The notes under the pieces were generated by a model. It ran no database searches and had not been told where the DNA came from. It saw nothing but the letters and a program-made list of their open reading frames with translations. Below, in pieces: positions 1 through 6,681 of a DNA stretch of 10,546 nt. This DNA comes from JBBTTS01 sp038064135. GTDB taxonomy: Bacteria > Patescibacteriota > Saccharimonadia > Saccharimonadales > OMJO01. The stretch is taken from assembly GCA_038064135.1 (NCBI GenBank), contig JBBTTS010000070.1, positions 1 to 10,546 of the forward strand, read 5' to 3'. The first letter of the stretch is position 1; every line of letters begins with the position of its first letter. The position numbers and the translations under genes were made by a program.

Positions 1-1
1 C

Positions 2-298
2 CATTTTAGCTACTGGCTTGTTAGTGAGTGTCCTACTATATTCCGTACTCTCCGTTCTGAGTTTGAGCCTATTGTATTTAACAGTGCACAAGGAAACTAC
101 GAATTTCCGGCTACACTTGAACCACAAAGGTTGTCCGATACATCTTCGACTGCCAACGAATCGGACATTCCGCCAGATTCAATGCGAGTCGAAGATTTGC
201 CATTAGTTGTAGTGGCACCGCTAGCAGCTGCTTTCATCATAGCAGCTATCGGTGGAGCGTATTGGGGCACGCACTTAAGACGGACTAGTCGAAAATAA
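2..298 (+). CDS. 3' end of a C-terminally membrane-anchored protein (partial)
   Basis: The frame is open from the window edge to TAA at 296-298 and gives 98 residues with no internal stop. The visible part has a polar, Ser/Thr/Glu-rich stretch. It then has one hydrophobic segment (LPLVVVAPLAAAFIIAAIGG, roughly residues 67-86) and a short basic tail ending in RRTSRK. That arrangement is typical of a C-terminal membrane anchor with the bulk of the protein outside and a positively charged cytoplasmic tail. The N-terminus lies outside the window, so the family cannot be told. The stop is 29 nt before gltX, which appears to have its own promoter overlapping this gap. I am confident of the reading frame and not of any function. 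Confidence 0.7.
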   Translation, partial: HFSYWLVSECPTIFRTLRSEFEPIVFNSAQGNYEFPATLEPQRLSDTSSTANESDIPPDSMRVEDLPLVVVAPLAAAFIIAAIGGAYWGTHLRRTSRK

Positions 299-311
299 CA
301 ACTCCCTAATT

Positions 312-320
312 TGCTATACT
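312..320 (+). promoter_or_regulatory. Extended -10 promoter of gltX, predicting a leaderless mRNA
   Basis: TGC followed by TATACT (315-320) is an extended -10 element. Seven bases separate it from the gltX ATG at 328, so transcription should begin at or next to the start codon. No SD lies upstream of the ATG and no good -35 box is visible, which is common when the -10 is extended. Confidence 0.5.
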
Positions 321-327
321 TGTCACA

Positions 328-1755
328 ATGACAGTTAGAACTCGCTTTGCGCCAAGTCCAACCGGTTTTTTGCACGTCGGCGGTATCCGTACTGCTTTAT
401 TTGCATTTTTAGTTGCAAGGCAAGCTGGTGGAAAGTTTATTCTTAGGCTAGAAGATACCGATAAAAAACGAGAGGTAGCTGGCTCGGATGAGCATCTAAT
501 GAAAAGCTTAAAAGCACTTAGCTTGCAGTACGATGAAGGTCCGGATATCGATGGACCATATGGCCCGTACCGCCAAAGCGAACGCCTAGAAAGCTACAAA
601 AAATGGGCCCAAAAGCTTATTGATGCTGGCCGCGCCTATGCCGACCCATACTCGCCAGAACAACTAGAAGAGTATCGAAAAGCAGCCCAAGCCGCAAAGA
701 AACCGTTTTTATACCGTAATCATCGGCCAGAATCAACAAGACTCTGGGACGGCAGCCAGCCATTGCGCCTCATGTCTGACCCAAAGGCTTATCAATGGCA
801 CGACGAAGTAATGGGCGATCTAAGTACCGGCCCAGAAGTTATTGATGACATTATCTTAATTAAAAGTGATGGCTATCCCACTTATAACTTTGCGCACATC
901 ATCGACGACGCCGAAATGCAAATAACTCATATCATTCGTGGTCAAGAGTTTTTAGCTAGCACACCAAACTATCTAAACATCTATGAAGCGCTTGGACTAA
1001 CTCCGCCAAAATTTGCAACCATGCCCCACATCATGAACGAACAAGGCAATAAAAAGCTTGGTAAGCGCGATGGGGCCAAAGACGTTCTTGATTACATTCG
1101 TGACGGTTATTTGCCAGAAGCGCTGGTGAATTTTATTGCCAGCATGGGCTGGAACGATGGCACCGAGCAAGAAATTTTCGCTATGGATGAGCTAATTCAG
1201 AAATTTAGCCTGGACCGTGTGCAACGAAGTGGCGCACGATTTGACGAGCGCCGATTGCTTTGGATGAACGGCTATTTTGTCCGAGAACTTCCGCTAGACG
1301 AATTGTTCGAGCGAGTCAAAGACTATTGGGGCGAAGAAGCAAAAGACGCTGACAAAAGCTATAAAGAGCAAATACTCGGCCTAGTGCAAGAACGGCTAAA
1401 ATATTTTGCCGAACTGCCAATTTTGACTAAATTTTTCTTTGTAGATTTGCCAGTTAATCCTGAATTAATATCCGGCAACAAACAATTAAATAAGTTAGCC
1501 GGTAGCGAGATAAAAAGTTTGCTCGAAACAATTAAAGCCAGCCTTGAACAAAGTGATTTTAGCCTACAGGATTTGACCGACCGGCTAAACAAATTACTCG
1601 AAGAAACCGGCCAAAAACCAACAATTTTATTTAGTTTAATACGCATTGCTACAACCCAAGCCCCATCCAGCCCCGGCCTAGCCGAAACATTGGCTGTCTT
1701 AGGTAAACAACAAGGCCTGCGGAGACTTCATGTTCAAATTGATTCAATACAGTAA
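328..1755 (+). CDS. gltX: Glutamate--tRNA ligase (GluRS)
   Basis: This cytoplasmic class I aminoacyl-tRNA synthetase charges tRNA-Glu with glutamate using ATP. The 475 residues match the usual bacterial length. The N-terminus has the RFAPSPTG motif followed by the HIGH-type signature HVGG (residues 16-19), which begins the Rossmann catalytic domain. The KMSKS-type signature is KLGKR (residues 243-247), where most GluRS have KLSKR, so a Gly replaces the usual Ser. The all-helical anticodon-binding domain fills about residues 320-470 and ends in the usual LGKQQGLRRL-type segment. The region where some GluRS bind zinc has no cysteines. The start is fixed by the conserved N-terminus and by a -10 box seven bases upstream. 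The gene converges on the WhiB-fusion gene with only 14 bp between stops and no obvious terminator hairpin. Whether the enzyme is discriminating or also charges tRNA-Gln cannot be told here. Confidence 0.97.
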   Translation: MTVRTRFAPSPTGFLHVGGIRTALFAFLVARQAGGKFILRLEDTDKKREVAGSDEHLMKSLKALSLQYDEGPDIDGPYGPYRQSERLESYKKWAQKLIDAGRAYADPYSPEQLEEYRKAAQAAKKPFLYRNHRPESTRLWDGSQPLRLMSDPKAYQWHDEVMGDLSTGPEVIDDIILIKSDGYPTYNFAHIIDDAEMQITHIIRGQEFLASTPNYLNIYEALGLTPPKFATMPHIMNEQGNKKLGKRDGAKDVLDYIRDGYLPEALVNFIASMGWNDGTEQEIFAMDELIQKFSLDRVQRSGARFDERRLLWMNGYFVRELPLDELFERVKDYWGEEAKDADKSYKEQILGLVQERLKYFAELPILTKFFFVDLPVNPELISGNKQLNKLAGSEIKSLLETIKASLEQSDFSLQDLTDRLNKLLEETGQKPTILFSLIRIATTQAPSSPGLAETLAVLGKQQGLRRLHVQIDSIQ

Positions 1756-1769
1756 TTTATTTGTAAAAC

Positions 1770-2663
1770 TTATTTTTTAGCACCAATCGCGCGGCTTTGC
1801 CTTATCCTACTACGTTCACTTTCGCTGTAACCGCCCCAAATCCCAAATATTATGTGATTTTCTATAGCAAAGTTCAGGCATTCAAATCTTACCTCACATC
1901 CCCGGCAAATACTTTTCGCTTCCTTGTTAGACGCACCGCGTTCCGGAAAAAATAAATCTTGATCTAACCCATCACACACGGCACCCACCATCCAATCCTT
2001 ATCGCCTTCGACCAATAATACTTTTCGTCTTGTAGTTGTTGCATCATTTTCGTCTGCTTCCTTACTATTACCATTTAAACTCTTTGGATATAAGGCGGTT
2101 TTTGGTAACCGATATACTCGCTCTAATAGTTCGGAATTGATCCAGAGTAGCGGATCATCATGTTGATCGCTAGTAACTACACCTCTCTCTATAAGCAAAT
2201 TTAAAAATGCCCAAATTTTATGATCGCTAATATTATCTTTTATTGCACCGCGAAGTTCATCGACTGTAAATTGACTGGTGTTAAAAACATGATGTATGAC
2301 TCTAAGTAAAGTCATCGAGCCTTTCGATAATTCGATTCGTTCTAGCACAGGAGATTTATTATTAGAATTTTGGGCATTTTTAGTAAAATATAATTTCTTG
2401 AATAATTCACTTGCAGTTAATGTTCGGGGTTTATCAGAATAATCGGTAATGACTAAACCACCAACAGCAAGTTTTGCTATTGTACGACATAGACTAATAG
2501 AATCTATTGGTGGCTCAATTAGATCTGACAATATATCTTGGGTAAATGATTGGTCTAATAAATTTCGTGCTATGGCGTCAATAACACGCCGTTCGTCAGG
2601 ATTTGTATTATTTTGAAAATCGATTAAAGAAGATTTAGTTTCTGGATTATCCGGATCTGCCAT
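1770..2663 (-). CDS. WhiB-family Fe-S regulator with a long N-terminal extension
   Basis: The C-terminal ~75 residues are a WhiB domain. Four cysteines, C230, C253, C256 and C262 (CX22CX2CX5C), would bind a [4Fe-4S] cluster, and the conserved GIWGG turn follows at 274-278 before a basic C-terminal helix (RSRIRQSR). WhiB proteins normally have only about 80-130 residues and act as redox- or NO-sensing partners of the primary sigma factor. This one has about 210 extra residues. That N-terminal part looks mostly helical, with two segments (around 20-90 and 110-185) that could be winged-helix-like DNA-binding folds, joined to WhiB by a polar linker with repeated Asn, Glu and Thr. The extension has no recognised family. 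The gene lies 51 bp downstream of the ATPase gene on the same strand but appears to have its own promoter. The WhiB call is strong and the N-terminal function is open. Confidence 0.88.
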   Translation of the reverse strand: MADPDNPETKSSLIDFQNNTNPDERRVIDAIARNLLDQSFTQDILSDLIEPPIDSISLCRTIAKLAVGGLVITDYSDKPRTLTASELFKKLYFTKNAQNSNNKSPVLERIELSKGSMTLLRVIHHVFNTSQFTVDELRGAIKDNISDHKIWAFLNLLIERGVVTSDQHDDPLLWINSELLERVYRLPKTALYPKSLNGNSKEADENDATTTRRKVLLVEGDKDWMVGAVCDGLDQDLFFPERGASNKEAKSICRGCEVRFECLNFAIENHIIFGIWGGYSESERSRIRQSRAIGAKK

Positions 2664-2673
2664 AGTTGTTGAT

Positions 2674-2702
2674 ACTATACGCCCAGGACATAGATGTGAA
2701 AA
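2674..2702 (-). promoter_or_regulatory. Promoter of the WhiB-fusion gene
   Basis: On the minus strand TTTTCA (2702-2697) and TATAGT (2679-2674) are separated by 17 bp. The -10 ends ten bases before the ATG at 2663, so the predicted leader is only about four nucleotides and carries no SD. The promoter lies in the 51-bp gap after the ATPase stop, so the regulator can be transcribed separately from the ATPase. Confidence 0.4.
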
Positions 2703-2714
2703 CTACTAATGTTA

Positions 2715-5234
2715 TTAGCGTAGGCGAATGACAGTTTCGTTTTCGCTAATTTTGCCAACGTCTTTAATTGTTTCTTGTTTGGACTCGGTTCTTGTTTCGG
2801 TGCCAATTTCTGATGTTTTTTTACGTTTACGGTTGCGTTTGCGCCTGGGCCTGTCCTGTTCAGTTGAAACTGGTTTTTCAATAGCATCTTTTACTATTTT
2901 AGCCATATGAATACCTACTTCGGAAGTAGATTGTTGTGGTTTTGTTGGGAGCAAGGTTGGTTTTGGTGAATTTTTGGTCGGTGCCAGGTAGCGATCGTGC
3001 ATCATAGTTTCGATGTCGCCCCTCTGCACGGCATAAAGTTGGCGACTTTGATCAATGATCGCTTGGCTGTGATCGGGTGGCTGAGGTGGTAAGTTAAGCG
3101 TGGTTGCCGAGTAGGCTTGAACTTTTTCGCCCTCGATTGTCATGCTAAGTACAATGTGTCGGTTATGCATGTGTACAAGATCGTGCTCAGTAAATTTGGG
3201 TTCAAAATATTTCAACATGGTACGAGCATCGTCGGCACTAGTTCGAAACGAAATTATTGAACCAACATTTCCAAAAACAGCATCTTTGACGCTTTGCATC
3301 ATCTGGGCAATATATTGATTAGCGACCGTTAAGTTTAAAGCATATTTGCGAGCTTCGGACAAAATAGTTGCAAAACTATCGGTGGCAAAATTCTGAAATT
3401 CGTCGACGTAAAGATAATAAGGCACCCGCTGGGTTACATCGATGTCGGCTCGGCTCATGGCGCCAAGTTGAATTTTTGTTACCAAAAGTGCGCCCAACAG
3501 GGCGGCATTGTCTTCACCAATTAACCCGCGACTAAGATTAACCAGTAAAATTTTGCGCTCATCCATAATTTGACGGATATTAAAGCTACTTTTTGGCTGG
3601 CCTATTATGTTTCGGACAATTGGGTTGGCCGTAAATGCACCGACTTTGTTTAACACCGGCGCAACAGCTTCGGTGGCAAATTTATCGTTCCAACTGGCAA
3701 ATTCGACTTCCCAGAAATTACGAACTACAGGGTCTTGGACATAGCTCAATACTTCGATACGAAATTTTTTATCTGTCAAAATACGCGTGATGTCGAGCAT
3801 GGTTGAGCCAGGATAGTCGAGTAAAGCCAACAAGCTGTAGCGCAAAATATATTCCAGCCGTGGCCCCCAACTTTCAAACATTCTTTTTAAAACACCGATA
3901 ATTTCAGATGTGGTGTGAGTTTTTAGTTTCGGGTCAAGAACCTCCATGGGGTTGAAGGCAATTGGAAAATCAACGTCTGCCGGGTTAAAATAAATTACAT
4001 CTTTAACGCGGTGTTCGGGGATGCGCTTTAGGATACTTATAGCATAGTCGCCGTGGGGGTCAATTACGGCAAATCCATACGGACTGTAAATATCCGAAAT
4101 TGTTAATAGCTCTAGTAAACCTGATTTACCTGTGCCGGTTTGGCCAATTATATAAAGATGCCGTCCGCGGTCATCGCGCGGGATGCCAAACATAGTGTTA
4201 TGACCCCTAAAGTTTGTGACGCCAACTGGGCTAATTTTTTCGCGATTTTCTTCGTTAATAATTGGCAAATTAGCTGGTGGCTCAGCGGTTTGAGCGTTTG
4301 CCCACAAGATGTTTGGAGTCTCGACATTAGTGTGTGGCAGGTGATACAAACTGGCTAGTTCCTCGATGTTAACAACTACGCCTTTGCCACTAAAACTTCT
4401 GGCGTGAAAGGGCATTAAAAAGCGCTGGTCCTGGCCGGTTACTTTATGTTTAAATCCGTTTAAATATGTAGTGTTGAACTGTTTGAAGGTTGCTGCTATA
4501 GCCTGGATTCGCATCCGCGCTTGGGCTGACGGCACATTACCACGATAGGCTACACGAAGCAGCATCTCGTAAGCTAATTTATGACTCTTTTCTTCGGCTG
4601 CACTAGCTCGTGCCGACTGGTGTTCCATTAGTTTTGGCGCTTCGGTTTTGGTTTCGGGCGGTGCCCATAGGGTGCTCATTAGACCTATTGTAGAGGTTTT
4701 GCCACCCCTTATACCAGTGGCGTATTTTTCGCTTCTTTTATACCAGTTTTCGGTTGCTGGCCGCACCACAAATTGTATCCATGCTTCTTCTTCGTCGTTG
4801 AATTGGGCAAGTGTAGCGGTTATAGCCGCCAAAGGATCAACCTCAAAACTTGGAAACGTTTTTATTGGCAATGCTTCGTTAGCCGTAAAATTAATTTGAG
4901 CTGCTAACTGAGTACCAAATTCGGGATGCGATTTTGTATAATCCTCGGCTTCGCTAATATGCACGTTGGGATACTGAGCATAAATTTGTTCTTCGACAAA
5001 GCTTTTTAAACTTTCGGGAACCCAGATATAAAAACCTATTAGACGTTTCTGGACGGCTATTTCGAGACTAATGTGTTGACGAGAATCACGTCGCCCCACA
5101 GAAGTATGCAGCAGACCATGCAAGCTGGCGAACATCTGCTCGGCGGCCAGTTCTTTCTTTTCATTCGTTCGAGGTACTTGCAACAGCAAAACCACGCCTG
5201 GGGTGTGTTCGACGACCCGCTTTTTAAAAACCAT
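2715..5234 (-). CDS. Type IV secretion / DUF87-type DNA-transfer ATPase (VirD4/TraD-VirB4-like)
   Basis: This is an 839-residue AAA+/RecA-like P-loop ATPase of the kind that couples or powers type IV secretion and DNA transfer. Walker A is GQTGTGKS (364-371, with K370). Walker B is LYVDEFQNF, with D611 and E612 as the magnesium-binding and catalytic acids. About 330 residues precede the motor domain, with no obvious membrane helix. The tail after about residue 770 is low-complexity and very basic (RPRRKRNRKRKK), then acidic-polar, and could bind nucleic acid or partners. An upstream ATG in the same frame at 5294 would add 20 residues. I prefer 5234 because TATAAT ends exactly six bases before it, which would put the 5294 codon outside the transcript. 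No other secretion genes (VirB6, VirB8, pilin) appear in the window. The exact subfamily is uncertain, while its membership of the conjugation-type ATPases is fairly sure. Confidence 0.85.
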   Translation of the reverse strand: MVFKKRVVEHTPGVVLLLQVPRTNEKKELAAEQMFASLHGLLHTSVGRRDSRQHISLEIAVQKRLIGFYIWVPESLKSFVEEQIYAQYPNVHISEAEDYTKSHPEFGTQLAAQINFTANEALPIKTFPSFEVDPLAAITATLAQFNDEEEAWIQFVVRPATENWYKRSEKYATGIRGGKTSTIGLMSTLWAPPETKTEAPKLMEHQSARASAAEEKSHKLAYEMLLRVAYRGNVPSAQARMRIQAIAATFKQFNTTYLNGFKHKVTGQDQRFLMPFHARSFSGKGVVVNIEELASLYHLPHTNVETPNILWANAQTAEPPANLPIINEENREKISPVGVTNFRGHNTMFGIPRDDRGRHLYIIGQTGTGKSGLLELLTISDIYSPYGFAVIDPHGDYAISILKRIPEHRVKDVIYFNPADVDFPIAFNPMEVLDPKLKTHTTSEIIGVLKRMFESWGPRLEYILRYSLLALLDYPGSTMLDITRILTDKKFRIEVLSYVQDPVVRNFWEVEFASWNDKFATEAVAPVLNKVGAFTANPIVRNIIGQPKSSFNIRQIMDERKILLVNLSRGLIGEDNAALLGALLVTKIQLGAMSRADIDVTQRVPYYLYVDEFQNFATDSFATILSEARKYALNLTVANQYIAQMMQSVKDAVFGNVGSIISFRTSADDARTMLKYFEPKFTEHDLVHMHNRHIVLSMTIEGEKVQAYSATTLNLPPQPPDHSQAIIDQSRQLYAVQRGDIETMMHDRYLAPTKNSPKPTLLPTKPQQSTSEVGIHMAKIVKDAIEKPVSTEQDRPRRKRNRKRKKTSEIGTETRTESKQETIKDVGKISENETVIRLR

Positions 5235-5240
5235 AAGATT

Positions 5241-5246
5241 ATTATA
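5241..5246 (-). promoter_or_regulatory. -10 box of the ATPase gene, predicting a leaderless mRNA
   Basis: The minus strand reads a perfect TATAAT (5246-5241), six bases (AATCTT), then the ATG at 5234. The expected transcription start coincides with the A of the start codon. No SD is present and the -35 is poor. This promoter is divergent from the plus-strand promoter at 5288. Confidence 0.55.
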
Positions 5247-5287
5247 CCTGAAATGCAAACATAAAAAGCACATGCTTGTAAAAATAT

Positions 5288-5315
5288 TTGACAAATTATG
5301 TTAGTAGTATAAAAT
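5288..5315 (+). promoter_or_regulatory. Strong promoter for the structured leader / small RNA
   Basis: A perfect TTGACA (5288-5293) is followed 16 bp later by TAAAAT (5310-5315). This lies within a TATAAAAT run, so TATAAA at 5308 with a 14-bp spacer is the alternative. Transcription would start near 5322, over 300 nt before the next coding region. It is the best -35/-10 pair in the window. Confidence 0.6.
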
Positions 5316-5321
5316 GAGAAT

Positions 5322-5467
5322 TGCAAAAGGGCTGTAGACACTGAGTCGTGATCCGTATATGGACGCTTGGATTACGAGGAGTCACTAGCGTAACCGGACA
5401 GCCGAACCTCTTCTTGGAAAAAAGAAAGGCTCGGCCGTAAAAAAGCCGAAAAAGCCTTTTTGTTTTT
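5322..5467 (+). ncRNA. Structured leader domain or small RNA of unrecognised family
   Basis: Between a strong promoter and a rho-independent terminator lies about 145 nt with no credible ORF and clear folding potential. GGCTGT (5330-5335) pairs with ACAGCC (5398-5403) to close a domain. Inside it CGTGATCC (5347-5354) pairs with GGATTACG (5369-5376), with one G-U pair. The same GGATTACG can instead pair with CGTAACC (5389-5395) with one bulged A, so two mutually exclusive folds exist, as in riboswitches. I find no features of tRNA, tmRNA, RNase P, SRP RNA or T-box RNAs. It could be an independent small RNA or the aptamer part of a long leader for the gene at 5634. The 5' end is inferred from the promoter. 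Confidence 0.5.
5425..5467 (+). terminator. Rho-independent terminator or attenuator
   Basis: TCGGC (5431-5435) pairs with GCCGA (5445-5449), and the outer AAAGGC (5425-5430) pairs with GCCTTT (5454-5459) across a four-base A bulge. The stem runs into a T tract (5457-5461 and 5463-5467, split by one G). It ends the RNA from the 5288 promoter about 165 nt before the next start codon, so it could be a true end or a conditional attenuator. Confidence 0.65.
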
Positions 5468-5475
5468 AAATATTT

Positions 5476-5594
5476 AACATGGGTCACTGGTCGAGCCATG
5501 CAGTGAAAGCTAGCAAGGCTTTTCGATGCAGCTTTAATTAACAAAAGCGCGACCAGTGTATCGACATTGACTCATGTTTTCGCCTCACTGCATG
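5476..5594 (+). promoter_or_regulatory. Pseudoknot-like RNA fold in the leader of the 5634 gene
   Basis: Three long complementary pairs are present. AACATGGGTC (5476-5485) pairs with GACTCATGTT (5569-5578), 10 bp with one G-U. ACTGGTCG (5486-5493) pairs perfectly with CGACCAGT (5550-5557), stacked directly inside the first. CATGCAGTG (5497-5505), which lies in the loop of that hairpin, pairs perfectly with CACTGCATG (5586-5594) outside it. The pairing can be extended by GAG/CTC past one bulged base. This crossing arrangement is a pseudoknot. A minor inner stem AAAGCT (5506-5511) with AGCTTT (5530-5535) is also possible. The region codes for no convincing protein. I match it to no known RNA family. 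Confidence 0.5.
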
Positions 5595-5605
5595 CTCCCG
5601 GCCCG

Positions 5606-5630
5606 TGCACCCCATCTAGAAAGAGGTGCA
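5606..5630 (+). promoter_or_regulatory. Hairpin covering the SD of the 5634 gene
   Basis: TGCACC (5606-5611) is perfectly complementary to GGTGCA (5625-5630), with a 13-nt loop. The SD AGAGGTG (5622-5628) sits partly in the 3' arm, with its GAGG core seven bases before the ATG at 5634. Formation of the stem would hide the ribosome-binding site, so translation may be controlled by the upstream folds. The SD also decides the start at 5634 over the in-frame ATG at 5574. Confidence 0.5.
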
Positions 5631-5633
5631 GAT

Positions 5634-6611
5634 ATGCCAGCAGAAGCAAACGCTGAACAAGCCAGACGCTTGCCAGCATTTATTTACAAAACCGGAGCTA
5701 TGGCCGCCATTGGTGGTCTTGCCTTTGGCGCATTTAAATTAGATATGCTGCCGCAAATCGACTGGTTTGATGGTGGCAAAAGTGACAAGGCACCAAAAGG
5801 TGACGTTTTTTACGAAGGTCAAACAGCCGAGACGGCTAGCACGGAACTAATGTTTGAAATTGGCCGAGGGAATGCAATTGTTGCAGCCAAAGCCAAACAA
5901 AACCATGATAAAAAAGGTGGGCTTTTTAGTGGTGATTTCCAGGGAACAAACGGGACCAGTTTTGTCCGAGATCCAGATGATCACGATGAACCTGCCAAGT
6001 TAAATGTTGAGATGCGCTACTGTGCCGGCGGATTGATCGAAAAATCGACAACAAAACCGCATAACGGCGAAAGTCAAATTACTGCAAAATTTGAGCTTGG
6101 TGACATATTTGTTTGTGATGCGATCTTACGTCACTCTGAAGAAAATGATGCGGCATTTGCTCAAGACGACACTTCGGCAGAATTTCATGGACGATTCGTA
6201 AGTTTTGTGTCTGGGGCAGTCGAAACTCAGGCAAAAGCTGCACCATGCCCTATAGATGAACTTTCAGAATACACTTCGACTCAATTTAATTCACATCTTC
6301 AAAGCTTGATAGCTGGTGATCTGGGAATTCCGATTTCAAATGTAGAAATTGTCGGTGGAAAAATCGGAAAATCTGACGAATCTACAAAAAGATTACTAAA
6401 GCAAACCTTAGATTCATATGCCAATTATGAAAATCCCGAAGATCCAAGTGAAATTTTGCAAGATTTCGATTTTCAGTACCTCAGTGGCGGCGGTAAGCCA
6501 ATAGAAGATTCCTGTTTTAACGATATTGGTCAGGTTGAATTAAGCTCACTCGATAATTTGAAGCTGGACGAAAAATTAATAGATGGAGAGGAGGTGGCAA
6601 CGACTAATTAA
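5634..6611 (+). CDS. Membrane-anchored protein of unknown function
   Basis: The gene encodes 325 residues of no recognised family. A short N-terminal segment with RR at 11-12 leads into a hydrophobic, Gly/Ala-rich stretch (about 15-34), probably a signal anchor or uncleaved signal, followed by an acidic and polar body likely to lie outside the membrane. The body has only four cysteines, in the contexts RYCAGG, FVCDAI, APCPID and DSCFND, which could form two disulfides in an exported protein. The start is chosen from the SD AGAGGTG; an upstream in-frame ATG at 5574 lacks an SD and would translate the structured leader. The gene ends in tandem in-frame stops, TAA then TAG. The long, folded 5' leader suggests unusual RNA-level control. 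The inserted element at 6634 begins 22 bp after its stop. Confidence 0.75.
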   Translation: MPAEANAEQARRLPAFIYKTGAMAAIGGLAFGAFKLDMLPQIDWFDGGKSDKAPKGDVFYEGQTAETASTELMFEIGRGNAIVAAKAKQNHDKKGGLFSGDFQGTNGTSFVRDPDDHDEPAKLNVEMRYCAGGLIEKSTTKPHNGESQITAKFELGDIFVCDAILRHSEENDAAFAQDDTSAEFHGRFVSFVSGAVETQAKAAPCPIDELSEYTSTQFNSHLQSLIAGDLGIPISNVEIVGGKIGKSDESTKRLLKQTLDSYANYENPEDPSEILQDFDFQYLSGGGKPIEDSCFNDIGQVELSSLDNLKLDEKLIDGEEVATTN

Positions 6612-6633
6612 TAGACTGTTTTTTTGTACCTTT

Positions 6634-6663
6634 ACAACCTACTTAGACAGAGAAACACGAGAT
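6634..6663 (+). repeat. Left terminal inverted repeat
   Basis: The left repeat has ACAACCTACTTAGACAGAG (6634-6652) running into GAGAAACACGAGAT (6650-6663), the two blocks sharing one GAG. The right copy has 14 extra bases between the blocks and two GAGs. The left copy may therefore have lost 17 bp by slippage between GAG repeats. Confidence 0.7.
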
Positions 6664-6670
6664 GTGTTTC
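6652..6670 (+). other. Small hairpin in front of the 6697 gene
   Basis: GAAACAC (6652-6658) and GTGTTTC (6664-6670) are perfectly complementary with a five-base loop GAGAT. The hairpin overlaps the left inverted repeat and ends 11 bases before the SD of the 6697 gene. It may stabilise the mRNA or just be part of the element end. Confidence 0.45.
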
Positions 6671-6681
6671 CTTACCAAGAA

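Noticed and set aside
5235..5294. 20-residue N-terminal extension of the ATPase starting at 5294
   Set aside because: A perfect TATAAT lies inside this stretch six bases before the ATG at 5234, so the transcript should start after the upstream codon. The extension is also hydrophobic and Cys-rich, unlike the rest.
5296..5544. Minus-strand open frame of 82 codons through the intergenic region
   Set aside because: Its sequence is cysteine- and arginine-rich without domain character. It runs antisense to a region with a strong promoter, terminator and long complementary stems, so a structured RNA explains the region better.
5574..5633. Upstream in-frame start of the 5634 gene
   Set aside because: It has no SD and would translate one arm of the pseudoknot and the SD hairpin. 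The ATG at 5634 has a well-placed AGAGGTG.
5322..5633. Possible RNase P RNA, tmRNA, SRP RNA, T-box or 6S RNA
   Set aside because: I could not find the conserved cores (such as GGAAAGUCC of RNase P, the tRNA-like ends of tmRNA, the SRP GGAA loop context or the T-box AGGGUGGNACCGCG), and a terminator lies in the middle of the region.
6589..6597. Very strong SD-like AGGAGGTGG near the end of the 5634 gene
   Set aside because: No start codon lies at a workable distance downstream, and the bases are explained by in-frame Glu-Glu-Val codons. It could be a relic of a displaced gene start, but nothing shows that.
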